From NCBI GenBank assembly GCA_050084985.1, contig JBITNC010000002.1, forward strand, positions 23,808,001 through 23,872,000: a DNA stretch of 64,000 bases. The letters run 5' to 3'. Positions 12,100-24,167 of the stretch are shown here, in pieces; the first letter of the stretch is position 1; each line of letters starts with the position of its first letter. Source of the DNA: Nageia nagi (lineage: Eukaryota > Pinophyta). The position numbers and the translations under genes are program-made. A model generated the notes under the pieces. The model saw only the letters and a list, made by a program, of their open reading frames with translations. It did not search any database and was not told the DNA's origin.

Positions 12100-15070
12100 A
12101 AAGAATAAAAATAATAAATCTTCTTATATTTGTGGCCTTTACTTCAAGTCTCACATTTTCTTGAACGATTAGATTGTTAACTCTAGGTGCACTAATCACA
12201 TGTGTTTTAAAAAGGCTAAGTTTAAATATTTTCATAAGTATAGAAATCATGTAGCTATGATAGGTCATAATTAAATCTTTGAAGTAAAAATATTGGGAAT
12301 GTGTTGATACATGGAAATGTTCTTAAAAATCTCCTATATGTGCCCAAGATCAATATGAAACTTCTTTCCATAATTTAAGTTTTAAGGAAAGGGTACTCAT
12401 TCAAGTTCAACTCACATTCTTAGTGAATTAAGAAGGGACTTTCCATTTTGGTGAAAGTATCAATGAAATATGAAAGATGATGAATACCATAAACTCAAGT
12501 GCCAACAAAGATGTGCTTTGCTATGAATATTTATTCTAGGAGCAATCTTTGGCACCATTGATTAGATCACTTCAACTATAGGAGTATTCAAGTTATGAAA
12601 AATCAAGAATTTGTGGAATGTTTACCTTTGATATCATCCATAATTGGTATTTGTGAGAAATGCATCTTAGCCAAGATGAATAAGCAAAAATTTGAAAAGA
12701 TAAGGAAATAAGGGAAACACAACCTCTTTAGCTTATGCATTCAGATTTTATAGTTCCATTTTAGGTTAAATCTTTTGGGAGGGCTTATTATGTCTTAACC
12801 TTCATCAATAAATTTAATAATATGATATTTGGTTATCTACTTGAGCATAAGGATCAAACCTTTGATAGGTTTAAAGATATCAAGCCCTTAGTTCAAAATT
12901 AAACTAATTTCAAAATTAAGATGTTGAGATCTGAAAATGGAGGTCAGTATAATAATAATGAGTTCAATGAATTTTGTGCCAAATACAAGATCAAAATCAA
13001 GTTCATGATCTCTTACATCCCTTAGCAACATGGTATTACTAAAAGAAAGAATAGGATCATTTAGTAAATGACTAAGTACATGTTGGGAAATCTCCCTAGT
13101 TTCTTATGGGATGAAGTTGTAAACATTGTGATCTACACTATGAACAGGTATCCTACAAAAGCAGTTGAAGGTAAAACCTCATATGAGGCATAGATAAGAA
13201 AAAAATCTAACATCACTCATTTTAAGATTTTTGTATGTGATGCTTATGCCTTCATTATTTCTAAGAAAAGAAAGAAGTTAGATAAGAGATCTAAAAAGTG
13301 CATCTTTATAGGCTATGATAGTCAACATAGAGGATATAGGATCTACTCTCCTTCCTCCATAATAGTGTTCATCTTGAGGGATGTAAAGTTTAATGAACTT
13401 CATGATAAATTTGCTTCCTATGAGGATTTGGATGATCTTTATGACTCTTTTGTTGTGCCTAACTAGTTTGATGATAGTATAGATAAGTCACTTTAGGAGA
13501 AAACCTCTCCAACACAAAGGATAATGAGAAGTATTACCTTAAACAAATATTTATTCATCAAAATTTATAGCAATAATGAGCCTTAATCATTCAAAGAATC
13601 TTTGAAGTATGAATATTGGATGGAAGAAATGAAAGTGGATTATGAGGCTCTAATGAAAAATCAAACTTGGGTATCTGGTTCCCTATCTCAATGAAAGAAA
13701 TGTGATTGTTAATAAATGAATTTACAAATTCAAAAATAATTCAATTGGGAAAAGTGAGAAATATAAGGAAAGGTTAGTAGCCAAGGGTTTTGAACTATAG
13801 AGTTAATTATGAGGAAACATTTTCTCTAGTGGTAAAGATACCCATATTTAAGTTAATCATTTCTCTTTCAACAACTCAATGATGAAAAATTTGATGTCAA
13901 GAGTGCTTTTCTCAATAGTGACCTAATTGTAGAGATCTATATAAATCAACTAGAAGGATTTTTCATGAAAGGTAAAGAATCCCTTTTTTGCAACCTAAAG
14001 AAGTCCTTGTATGGACTTAGGCAAGCACCTAGAGCCTAATACAAAAATATTTCAAGATACGTTACAGATATTAGATTCTCTAAGTGCTTATTTGACTTAG
14101 ATTTATATGTGCTCAATAAAGGAAAATACTTAGTCTTAATTCTTTTCTATGTGTATGATCTTCTTATCATAGGAAATCATGATAAAATCATCCAAGAGTG
14201 CATATCCAAACTCAAAGAAATATTTTAAATGACTAGTATTGATCTCTTACATTATTATCTTGGTATGCAAGTATATCAATACAAGGATTGTACTTATCTT
14301 ATTCAATCTAAGTATATATCAAATATTTTATAAAATTTTGAAATGGAGTGCTAATATTTTTTTATTACAATCTCTCTTGGAATCACTCTATCTCTTAAGC
14401 TCAAACTCTTATTTGGTAGATGCTAAGACTTATAGTCAATTAATTGATAATCTTTTTTAGTTGATTATTTCTAGGTTTGTAGTAAATATGATAACACATT
14501 TTATATAGAAATCATATGTTAAGCACCTCAATGTTGTTAAGCAAATCCTGAGGTATGTTTTGGGAATGAAGGATCTTTCTCTCAAGTATTCCAAGTTGTC
14601 CTTGTTTATTCTCTCAAGGTACTTAGATTCTGACTATAGAAGAGATAAAGATGACAAGAAATCAACCTCTTCTTATATGTTTAGCATTGGTTCAAGTGTT
14701 ATCTCTTGGGCTTCCAAGAAGTAGCCTATTATTGCTCTTTCCACCATAAAGTATAATATTGAGACATATCAATCGTGACCCAGGAAGCCATTTGGTTGAG
14801 GCATATTCTAAAATAAATTAGGTATGAGAAGGCTCATCCATCCATGATTTCTACAAATAATCAATCAATGATAGCTTTGGGAAAGAACCCTATTTTCTAT
14901 TAGAGAATAAAACATATTTAAATCTAAGCATATTTCATTAGGGAGAATGTTTTAGATGGAATCCTACAATTGTATTATTGTCCATTAGTGCTAAACTCCA
15001 CTAATTTATTCACCAAGCCCTTCCCTTCTTGAAGCTCAGTTCAGTAAGCTTAGAAAATCTATTAGATTGG
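12100..15070 (+). pseudogene. T1 pol, decayed (protease, integrase, RT, RNase H)
   Basis: Domains are recognisable in copia order with many stops. A GAG-pre-integrase motif is near 12550 and an integrase region is near 12760-13250 with VEGKTSYEA. A linker follows with KKLDKRSKKCIFIGYDSQH near 13270. The reverse transcriptase is near 13620-14270, where the YVDD active site has become YVYD. RNase H is near 14520-15050, including KNPIFY and FTKP-like remnants. Sequence matches T2 pol closely, block by block. The short open frame at 14239-14460 is only a stop-free part of this relic in another frame. Confidence 0.82.
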
Positions 15071-15195
15071 TGAAGTTTCTCTCAAGGGAGAGTGAATATT
15101 GGATTCTTATTAAATTCATGTTTGTGATGATAACTTCATCCCTAGGAGGATTTTTTAGTTTTATAGTGTTGATATTTTATGTATGCCTTCATAGT

Positions 15196-15437
15196 TAGTT
15201 CGCTCCATTAGAGGAATTAGTTGTACATTTTTTAAGCATATAATGGCTTCTACTAGCACTATTTCAATTATCCATATGTGAGGAACCAGTATGTATTTTT
15301 TGACATTATTTAGTTATCAAAATGTGAGGAAATCGTATGTGCTTATACTCTATTTTTTTATGTTGATCAGCATATTTTTTCTATATAACATACCTTACTA
15401 TAAGTATTGGCTTTGGATATTTGTGATGACTTATAGT
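15196..15437 (+). other. T1 3' hairpin tract
   Basis: Between the RNase H end and the polypurine tract lie a type-i hairpin and a type-iii hairpin. In the type-i hairpin at 15196-15219, TAGTTC pairs with GAATTA and CTC pairs with GAG. In the type-iii hairpin at 15397-15437 the perfect 9-bp arms are ACTATAAGT and ACTTATAGT. Two related TTATCcatATGTGAGG units sit between them. The same types are expanded as arrays in T2 and T4. The open frame at 15291-15491 runs through this tract and is not a gene. Confidence 0.65.
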
Positions 15438-15823
15438 GCACCATTGATCAATTTATGGATGGTATTAATTAATTCATTTATCTTATGTTGATATGAATGT
15501 TTATATGATGCATCTAAATGATCTTGTTAATGAGCTTCTTATAGCTTGCAGGTTTCTTCTTAAGAGTGCAATTTACCTACTTTGAGTGGGCAAGCTAACA
15601 GAGGTTCATCATATCAACTTGTTGTTGAATGACTATTTTGTATAGTGAAACCAATTACAGTTAATAATTGTATTGTAAACCATTTTGTCAAATGGTAAAG
15701 TAATGAGTTTCAATATAAGATCTTACTTATTTCTCAAAGATGTAAATGTTCTCATCTCTAATTGTATCTCTATGGAAGATAACTCTCTCTTACTTTCTCA
15801 TTCTTCTCTCTACCCCAATATTG

Positions 15824-15835
15824 CATTAAGGGGGA
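15824..15835 (+). other. T1 polypurine tract
   Basis: TTAAGGGGGA lies directly before the 3' LTR start TGTTC. T2 and T4 carry almost the same tract, preceded in all three by CCCAATATTGCA. Confidence 0.8.
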
Positions 15836-16347
15836 TGTTCAAATGTATGCATTAATGTAAGGTCTATTAATGTAATTCACTTAATAATGAATATGATAAA
15901 TGTAAATTCACTAATACTTAAAATTATCTCTAGATACCTTTTAATTATTTATGAATATGATATTGTAACTTGTACTACACTCCATCTCATGAGTATGCCC
16001 ATTAGGTAAAATGGTGATGCATGTCATGACTTTGTAGTTATAAATCAAGATTTTGATCTATAAATAGAAGTCCCTCTCCTTGAGATTATTCACTCAAGTT
16101 TTTAGCAAAGTTATGCTCTTGTGTAGGTTATAGGAGAAGTAAGAAAGTAAGTTTTAAGAGAGTGCTCTTTGAGAAATAAGATCTTAGATTAGTGGATGTA
16201 CTCCATAGTTAGAGAAACCACTTTACATTAGTGCATCTTGTATGAATGTTATCTTTGAGTGTGTTTGTTCTTAATGTTTAAGGATTTAAAATAGTTTTCA
16301 AATGATCTTAGGTAATTAAGAATTAGTGTTGTAAGCTTATTCCTTCA
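15836..16347 (+). repeat. T1 3' LTR
   Basis: It runs from TGTTCAAATG to CTTATTCCTTCA and is homologous to 8106-8643. A TATAAATA box is at 16059-16066. The U3 inverted repeat is partly eroded compared with the 5' copy. Confidence 0.85.
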
Positions 16348-16950
16348 CTTAGCATAGGTTCTACCTTATGAGTATGTATCATGGTTGTTCTCTTGCATAT
16401 AAAAGAAGGTCTGGTAACATGAGGGGCCTATCAAGATTCATGTTTAGATAGTTATACTCAATATAAAAAAAAATTAGATGTCTCTTGACACCTTCTATTG
16501 AGATTGGAATTTATTATCATAAGAGAATTTGGTTATTTATCTATTTTAACATGTTAGAATAAGCTTATCATATTTTATTATTACTAGGAATATAAATTAT
16601 AAAGACTAACCTGTAGGGAGATTAACATCAACACTACTTATGGTATTTTTTCTACCATCGATGTTCATGCTACTCTACAAATCCATCCTTTTACTAAGTC
16701 TTCCTATCCAAGGTTCTATCCTAGTGACAAGTCCAATTCTAGTGTACACATGATCATCCAAGTAACATAATAGGTATTTATCTTGGTCCATCTCTCGTGA
16801 GTTATGAATTTTACCCAATAGATTACATGTTATTATTATTTGATTTACATTTTGAAGACTTTTACAATTAGGTAAATTGCATATTGTTACAACTAGTTTG
16901 GTTGTAACTACATGCAACTGACCTAACTACAACTACATGTAGTCAGGTCA
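16348..16950. other. No recognised gene; possible continuation of an older LTR
   Basis: This flanks T1 on the right. It has TATAAAAG near 16400 and CCTTCTATTGAGATTG near 16493, which partly repeats sequence near 7030. The minus-strand frame at 16675-16917 has no recognisable domain. Confidence 0.4.
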
Positions 16951-17150
16951 GATGCATGTTTTTGCAGCTAAGTCGGATGCATGTTGTTGCAACTAGGTTA
17001 GATGCATGTTTTTGTAGCTAGGTCAGATGCATGTTGTTGCAACTAGGTCAGATGCATGTTGATGTAGCCATGTCGGATGCATGTTGTTGTAGCCATGTTA
17101 GATGCATGTTGTTGTAGCCATGTTAGATGCATGTTGTTGTCACCATCAAG
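16951..17150. repeat. 25-bp minisatellite, eight units
   Basis: Eight contiguous 25-bp units each start GATGCATGTT. They fall into two alternating types ending CAACTAGGTCA or GCAGCTAAGTCG, and then a block ending TAGCCATGTTA. The alternation suggests expansion of a dimer followed by a separate expansion of one unit type. Degenerate copies precede it from about 16870. Confidence 0.92.
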
Positions 17151-19126
17151 CATTCAATTTGGTGAGATATAAGATTAGAAAACTTTGTCCAAACCATAGA
17201 TAAATATAATTTGAAAGTTTTTCTAATTTTTCTAGGTTTTGGTTTGTATATTTTGAGTGATTTTGAAAATATTTTTGTAGAAAACGTCACCTTAAAAAAT
17301 CATACATTTTAAAGGCATTTTGCAACTATTTAGTGACTTATTTTATGCTAAAAACTTGCCACACCCATAGGTCATCATAGTATAAATTTTTTGGAGATTA
17401 ATTTGAGCCCTTTGCATGCATTTTTATCAAGACTTCTAGAGGTTTTCATATAAACAGTTTTCCATCTTCTTGCATTCTTTCATGGAATAGGGATTTAAAA
17501 ATGGTTTGTTTGAATGTTTGAATGTGATAAGTGATTTATTTTCACCTCTTCCTAAACAATAAATGGATGTTATGCATAATAGAAAATCTTTTTATGAATT
17601 AAGTTTATCAAATTCATGCTTGATTGCTTCAAGTGATGATATGCCAAGTATTATATGGTTGAATTTGATTGTGATGCACATTTAAATTTGGATGCTATAG
17701 ACAAGTTTGAAATGAATGATATTGCATTTGAAAAGTGGACACTTCAAGATCAATTTTAGAAAAAGTAAAGCTCATATGTTATTCAATTACTCTTTTATGT
17801 TTGGAATTTATAATGATCTTGAATCGAAAGAAAAATATCATGCATTTCTAAGGAAATAATTAGATAAAATGTTAGAAGATCCATATGCTAGACAATATTA
17901 TATGCAAAAGTTATTACACTTAGTCTATACTTAGCCATTTCTCAATATTCACAAGTTCATTTCAATAGTGATCTTCTTTAATTTAGTATATTGATTATAC
18001 ACAATTAATCAAGAGTAAGGTTAATTTTAATCATTTATACCACATCTCCATTATAATCCATAGGCTTATATATTAAGTAACTTCCTCCCTCTCAACAACT
18101 AGATAAGATATCAATAAAAGGATCAAGAAGGAAATCCTCTCGACATACCTAAGGAAGACTTAGATTGAACTAAAAAACTTGCTTTCACCAAAGATCTTAT
18201 ATTATCTTCATGTTTACATGAAATTGGATAATAATGCTATTATCACCCCTAATTACATCAAACTACATATACCTTATGGTCTTTGATTCCCTCTTATTCA
18301 GATAAGGATTTTATCATACCAAATTCATATTGAGATGGACTACCATATCCTTATACTAAAACATATGTGTAGATTATGTAACATTGAATAAAATATTGAA
18401 GAACATTTCATATTCATTTTCCCCATACATTATGAAATTTGAGGTCGATTTCATTGCTTATTTAGAGGTGCTCACACTTTGAAATCATGGATGAATTATG
18501 AAGATTAAAAAAATGAATTGCACTCTCTATCACAAAATCCAACCTTCTCAAACATAAAGTGATCATTAATAGATCCCATAACATGAGTTCTAAACTTATC
18601 ACATCTTTTTTTAAACAACAAGAAGCTACTAATAGAAAATGCAACATGAACCTTGAAGAATCTATACAGGATACTCATCAATGCATTACTAATAAACCTA
18701 CTAGGGTTACTTCCTTTAGTTGCAAAATTATGAGCTTCTTTCTAATCTCAAATGTTGGAAAAGCCCCTTAATTATCCATATATAGGTCCTTTATGCCTCA
18801 ATCATACCTATTATATTCAACACTTTTTCTTTGTCTACTTCTCATTCTTATCCATTGGAGCCACTATAGATGCTCTTGTACTCTTCTTATATGTATTTTT
18901 CTACAATCTCATTGACCATTTTATAGTCACCCATGAACATCAATATCAAATTTCAAATTTTCATCCTAATCATGCCACTTTGTGACCTCAATTCATTATA
19001 ATCCATTGAATATTTGCAAGACAACAAAAAGAACTATTAAATTAATTCATGTATCTTATCAATATACTCAAAACATTAAACCTTCTCAATATATTTGCCA
19101 AGTGTCCCTCCACCGATGATCATCCA
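17151..19126. other. No recognised gene
   Basis: Several short open frames lie on both strands, including 18462-18647, 18559-18771 and 18752-18985. None has a motif I recognise. Stop-interrupted frames around 17560-17950 suggest a decayed coding sequence of unknown origin. Confidence 0.45.
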
Positions 19127-19245
19127 ATATTAATGCCTTATAGCAATTGATTATTTCATAATATGAAATAATCAATATTAATGCCTTATAGCAATTGATT
19201 ATTTCATAATATTAAAATAATTTCATAATATGAAATTATTTTAAT
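19127..19245. repeat. Tandem duplication carrying near-perfect palindromes
   Basis: A unit of about 46 bp containing CAATATTAATGCCTTATAGC occurs twice in tandem. At 19147-19175 a 13-bp arm TTGATTATTTCAT is followed by AAT and its exact complement. At 19211-19245 a 16-bp arm ATTAAAATAATTTCAT is again followed by AAT and its exact complement. The shared AAT loop suggests that the two hairpins are related. Confidence 0.8.
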
Positions 19246-19653
19246 ATCATAAAAGTATATAATTTTTATCTAATTGTAAATTTAAAAATTTAAATATCAT
19301 GAATAATCAAATTATTAAACACAAAAATTAATTAAAATAAATATAAATTCATTTAAACATCTTAATTATGAATCTAAAACATTCAATATTATATTTAAAA
19401 TAAAATAATAAATTATTTTAATATCAAGAATAAATATAAAATTGAAAACAAAATACATCTTGTAAAATTTGAAATCTAAATATAAATGAGATATAACTAG
19501 TTTATATATATGTATATATATATGTGGGGTGTAAAAGATCAAAAGATATAAACCTTAAGGTGGTTATCTTCAATATCTCTATACACTACAAAAATATTAT
19601 TAGATAAAAATACAAAAAATAAATTATAAATAATAAATATTATTAAACAAAAA

Positions 19654-19689
<36 letters not shown>

Positions 19690-19868
19690 TAACAAAGATA
19701 TAATAAAAATCATACATATATAATTTTTATTTAAAAAAATATAATATATATCACATAACAATATTTAAATATGAAATAACAATTAAAATATGAAAAAATA
19801 AATTGTAAATTAATTTTAACCTATATATATATATGATCATCTTGTTGTCATTTGTATCTCATTTTTTT
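19246..19868. other. AT-rich tract with a (TA)n microsatellite
   Basis: This is extremely AT-rich. A pure TA dinucleotide run spans about 19656-19686, with a shorter TATATATG run near 19505. No gene is visible. Confidence 0.7.
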
Positions 19869-19869
19869 C

Positions 19870-20040
19870 TACAGAGAGGAATAGGTTATATAGCTTACAT
19901 TTTCTACTATGGGTTAACGGTTTGAATCGTCCGCACCTACTCTCCTATTGCTGACTTGATAGATTCAAACCTCTTACGTCTCCTTAATGAACGCTAGATT
20001 TCACTAATCCATTAGACCCCTACGACCTCTCACTTGTATC
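19870..20040 (-). mobile_element. Possible tRNA-derived SINE or tRNA-like relic
   Basis: On the minus strand an A-box-like TGGATTAGTGAAATCTAGCG is followed about 30 bases later by a B-box-like GAGGTTTGAATCT, with AAGGAGACGTAAG between them. This spacing resembles an RNA polymerase III promoter of a tRNA-derived SINE. The tract has higher GC than its surroundings. No poly-A or poly-T tail and no target duplication were confirmed, so the call is tentative. Confidence 0.35.
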
Positions 20041-20219
20041 TCATTTTAATTCCCACTACAAAACATACATCCTATATACTAACTCTATAATTCTTCCATA
20101 AATAATTGTTGATCTCCAATAAATATTAATATACTTTCTTTCTTTTCATTTTTTTATGGCTGTATAACTAAACATGCAAAATGCACCAGAAATCAACAAA
20201 CACAAGACCTTTGAAAGTT

Positions 20220-20541
20220 TGATTTGATCGACAAACGTCCATCACTGATTGGCAATGGCATGAAGAGGCTGATGAGATTTGACATGACTACTCCAACTGC
20301 GAGTTTGCAATGGACAAAAAGCTTATTCATCTTTAGACTTCAAAACTGGCAAATGGCAGCGTTGTGGGCTTCCACGCAGCAGCACTTGTTCGTCGCCTCG
20401 CTATTATTGTTATGGATAAGGAAGCCCATGCTTTTGAGGTATGACTCAAAGCTCACCCTTTATGGATGGCGACTGTCTACCTTCCCTTCGCTTGGAGGAG
20501 TTCAGGCAAAGCTCCAATCCCTTTGTTACGTGGAATCATAA
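20220..20541 (+). other. Unrecognised GC-richer segment, possible decayed host sequence
   Basis: Base composition here is closer to plant coding sequence than that of the neighbouring tracts. A 105-codon open frame (20224-20541) is present, but I recognise no domain in any frame. It lies 330 bp upstream of the myosin fragment, so it may derive from the same host locus. I did not find myosin motifs in it. Confidence 0.35.
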
Positions 20542-20875
20542 TTAGTATATTTCCATTGAGTCTCAATCTTCACTTGGATATGCTTCATGTTTAAATTTAC
20601 TGTTCTTTGTTTCCATTTATTTATATCGTTACTTTCACAGGTGTAATCTACGCAATTGAATTGCAATTGTTTGAAATTCAATTGTTGTGTTAATGAGGGG
20701 AATGAATATCATGGAAACAGAAGGGCAATGGATAAGAGTAATATTTGACTTTTAGAATAGTAGCAACTATTCTTTAACTATTTAATATCTATTTCACTGG
20801 TGGAAAGGAAATGGATTCTTGGTATCACCTAGAAGGCTAGATCACTTTTCTTCAACCTTAAGAGTTGTAGCAACT

Positions 20876-21130
20876 ATTCTGGATTTGGATTTTTATGCAT
20901 TCTTGATTTTAAAGAGAATAAATAAATCAGGACGAATCATTTTCCTCTTGGACCAAATTTGTATGCGTTTAAGGTTAGCACAGGAATCTTTTGTTCAGAA
21001 TCTTCCTTAAACCTCTCAATCTTGAAGAATCACCCATTCAGGAAAGAAAGGCTTTGCAGGGCTGATTATGCTATTAACGTTACATATCAGTCAAATCACT
21101 TTCTCACCAAGAATAAAGACTACGTTGTGT
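20876..21130 (+). pseudogene. Class XI myosin motor-domain fragment, pseudogene
   Basis: Two adjacent frames match consecutive parts of the plant myosin XI motor. The first reads KSGRIIFLLDQICM, then QESFVQNL (20918-21008). This corresponds to the conserved KPGGIIALLDEACM...ETFAQKLYQ segment. The second reads KNHPFRKERLCRADYAI, then VTYQSNHFLTKNKDYVV (21030-21129), matching the FSKPKLSRTDFTI...VTYQ..FLDKNKDYVV segment. A frameshift with stops separates them, and the expected HYAGD block between DYAI and VTYQ is missing. Homology ends after DYVV. Only about 70 codons of a protein of about 1,500 residues are present, with no clear intron. It may be a retrocopied or element-captured piece, or the last exon relics of a dead gene. 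Confidence 0.72.
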
Positions 21131-21180
21131 TGCAGTTGTTTGAGCTTGAGAGGATCGATGTAGTTATTTTATTATTCTAA

Positions 21181-21634
21181 TTTTGTTTAGATATTTTCAA
21201 AAAAAATATGATAACATTTGTTTGTTCACCTTAAAGCCTTAAGCTTTTATTGAAATTGAATTTTAATTATTATTATTATCTTCTAACTTGTTGTGGTTAA
21301 CATTTTATATCATTTTTTAGAAATGAATATGACTTTTTAATAGTAGTGAGATGATATTCAATTATCTTAAATAAAATAATATAAAATCATTAATTTTAGT
21401 GTACATTTTTTTCATTATAGAACTTTATATGAAATTGATAAATTAGATAATGAGTCGATTAGAAAATAATCAGCATTAATAAAATGAGTGTTGATGAGAG
21501 AGAGTTACAAACAAGTTGAACTTCATGCATTAGGGTTTTTTTGGTTTTTTGTCACATCACTTACTCTTGAAAAGTGTGGGATAGATTTACCCATATCCTG
21601 ATAGGACTAGTGCATTTACTTTGTCGTACTACAA
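21181..21634. other. AT-rich spacer and probable LINE 5' untranslated region
   Basis: Sequence up to about 21530 is AT-rich with no gene. From about 21540 it leads into LINE ORF1 without a clear boundary, and the LINE's true 5' end and target duplication were not found. Confidence 0.4.
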
Positions 21635-22440
21635 TTGATCACTCCATTTATAATGCACCAGCCTCATTCTTCAACTTCAACTATGGTTGAAGTTATTGGA
21701 ACGAGCAATGACACATGCAACAAAGCATCCTCAAAAGTTCATCCCCAAGGTTTACAACGAGGTAATACATCCCTCAATTTGTTCATTCCTTTGAATGAGT
21801 TGAATCAAGCTTGTGCATTGTTGGAGTTCGAAACTCTCATAGGGAACTTTATGGGTTGTATTTCGTCTAATTCAATTCTTAAGAACTAGATTGATTAATA
21901 ATGGTGCCACTATGGTATCCAAGTAGATCATGTTCAAAACCTTACTAAGGGATTTTTTTATTTTCACTTTTTTGACCCTAAATAGGTGAAAAAAGCTTTG
22001 TCCAAGGTCTAAGCTACATTCTTAGCATGCTCCTTATTTTTCAACCATGGTATAGGGATTTCATGGTCAATGATAATGTCTCCCTAATTATCCCCATGTG
22101 GATGAAATTTTCAAGTCTCCCCTTGATTGTTTGGTCTTTTTATGCCTTCTCACCTCGCAAATAGGCAAGTTTATTTTCGATGAACTAGTTTGATTCTACA
22201 CAACTCGTCCATCAAGATGAATGTGTGTTAAAGTTGAACTTTCCAAAACTTTAAAGGAGTACATTGACATCCAAGTAGGAGATACCCTTCTCCACTATAT
22301 TGGTTTATGTTAACCTATGACACACCTGTTATAGGTATCAATTGGGGTATCATAGAATTAAGGATTTCCTACTAATGGTAGAGAAATTTAAAGCCAAGAG
22401 TTAAACTCCCACTACCCCATCACCTTCTCTATCTCAACCT
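21635..22440 (+). pseudogene. L1 ORF1, decayed (DUF4283-like RNA-binding protein)
   Basis: An 84-codon open frame (21635-21889) includes LNLFIPLNELNQACALLEFE and LIGNFMG. After its stop, homologous sequence continues as WCHYGIQVDHVQNLTKGFF and then a W..M.FSSLPL block near 22100. This layout is typical of the DUF4283 domain in plant LINE ORF1 proteins, which bind the element RNA. Stops and frameshifts break it after 21889. The zinc-knuckle end was not clearly seen. Confidence 0.6.
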
Positions 22441-22899
22441 ACCAAGGGGGTATATATAGGAGGAGTGGCAGATTGTATCTAACAAGAATGGAAAAGGAGT
22501 TAAGTCAACTAATATTGGCCAACCCTCAATAAGTTATGCTCATAGCTCTTAGGCTTTCTTTAGAGGTCAAAATCCCACCCCCTCAATCATTGCCTGTTGC
22601 AAAGGAAATAAGGGATTATTTGGTAGAATATATGTTTCCTTTGCTCTTTAAAATCATACATTAATTGGAAAAGGCATAGGGTATGCACACTCGAATGTAG
22701 GGTCAACGTTCCTATAGCCCTCCTCGAGGAATGCCTTTAGTTCAAGATAAAAAATGATGACACACTAGTCCTCTTATTAAAGAGCAAGAAAGTTTCTTTA
22801 CTAACTCTTTACAGTCTCCTAATTTGAAGCTTGCTAATGAATCCAATGAAGATATGATCCTTGACACTCATGAGTGAATTTCTTCTCATATAATGTTAG

Positions 22900-24167
22900 A
22901 GGACCTATGGACCCAGTTTGACATTACATGATCTGAGATGAAATAATATACTTCTCATAGTTATTTGGTCATTTATATTTTTTTTTCAATGAGAAGTTAA
23001 AGTAATTAATTTCACTCTTCATTCAGTATGCGCTCTTCATTGGCCTGACAGCTAGATGTATGCTACCAATCATCCCTATGGAACTAGTGGAATAGTCATC
23101 TTGCTAGATAAATGATGGAAAATTAATTATTTTATATGGGGAATAGATCCCAATTGTCAAGTGGTGTGGATATTTCTTGAAGTGGGTGGCCTATCATTTA
23201 GAATAATTAGTATTTACACCTCTAATGAGGCCCTTAATAGATGCAATTTATGAATGTGGTGTGTGTTTTCCCTTTTGTCAACCATTTTAGCTTATGTGTG
23301 GGGATTTTAATATGGTTGAAAAGAAAGCTAGTAAAAAATCCTTTCCCCTAATAAATGGGCCCTTAGAGAACATGTGGCGTGGCTCTTTATATAACATAAA
23401 CTTAGGTTGTAAGACCTTAACGTGTATTTTTTGACATAGCACTTATGGTACACATGGTCTAATTTCCAAGCTAGACATGCAAGACTTCTTAAATATCTTG
23501 ATCATGCAATGTTATTTGATAATTAGGAAGTCTTAAATTGTATCCTTTGCTCCTTTTGTTGATACTATTCCAAGCCTTATCTCCTCGAATCATTCCCCCA
23601 TTACATCCAAAGTTGAGATAGCCTACCTCTCACAAAGACATTACAGATCCTAGTTCTTTCTCAATACATCTTTTTTTAAAAGTGACACCATCTTATGTCA
23701 TATATATAGAGTTTGGAATATGGTTCCCAAACCTTTGAGAGAGTTTGGATGGATTGCATGATGGAATGATGTCATGTTTCGAACTTCTACTCTTCTTCAT
23801 AGGTTGGGTAAGAAGGTTGCACAAATTTGTTATCACTCCACCTCAACTCTAAGAGATGAGCTTATCAAAGCTTCTATTCTCTTAGAGTCCAATCCCTTCA
23901 TCTCTTACCTATAATCCCATATTATTCAAATAAAGCATGAGATAAAGTTGGTGGAACTCTATTAATCCAAAGGAACTCAAATTAAGGCTTGTTTGCATTG
24001 GCTCAAGGTTTGCGATAAGGTGTCCAAATATTTTTTCAGAGGTTAAGACCTCTAAGCAGAGATACACAATTCAAATTTATTTGTGAGAATGGAATCTGGT
24101 TGACTTCTCAACTAGAGATAACAAGTTCCTTCAATTATCATTATACATAAGTGTTTGCAAGTCTATT
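22900..24167 (+). pseudogene. L1 ORF2 endonuclease region, decayed
   Basis: The apurinic-type endonuclease is recognisable. GIVILLDKW lies near 23090, SIYTSNEALNR near 23210, CGDFNMVEKKASKK (the GDFN motif) near 23295, YGTHGLISKLD near 23450 and SSNHSPI (usually SDHSPI) near 23590. The loss of the aspartate in SDH and many stops mean that it is inactive. The following linker runs to 24167, where T5 interrupts it. Confidence 0.75.

Larger units (their letters stand above)
8106..16347 (+). mobile_element. T1: old full-length Ty1/copia element
   Basis: Two LTRs of about 538 and 512 bp flank a 7.2 kb interior that holds a primer-binding site, a long leader, decayed gag-pol, a 3' hairpin tract and a polypurine tract. 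The direct repeat ACTTA occurs at 8101-8105 and at 16347-16351, overlapping the terminal A of the 3' LTR by one base. This fits a 5-bp target duplication with a one-base loss. Many in-frame stops and frameshifts show that the element is dead. Its pol is closely similar to that of T2, and its leader and 3' tract match those of T4, so the three are one family. Confidence 0.88.

Noticed and set aside
18462-18985. Three overlapping small open frames as possible host genes
   Set aside because: Composition and lengths fit chance frames in AT-rich DNA, and no motif or splice structure was recognised.
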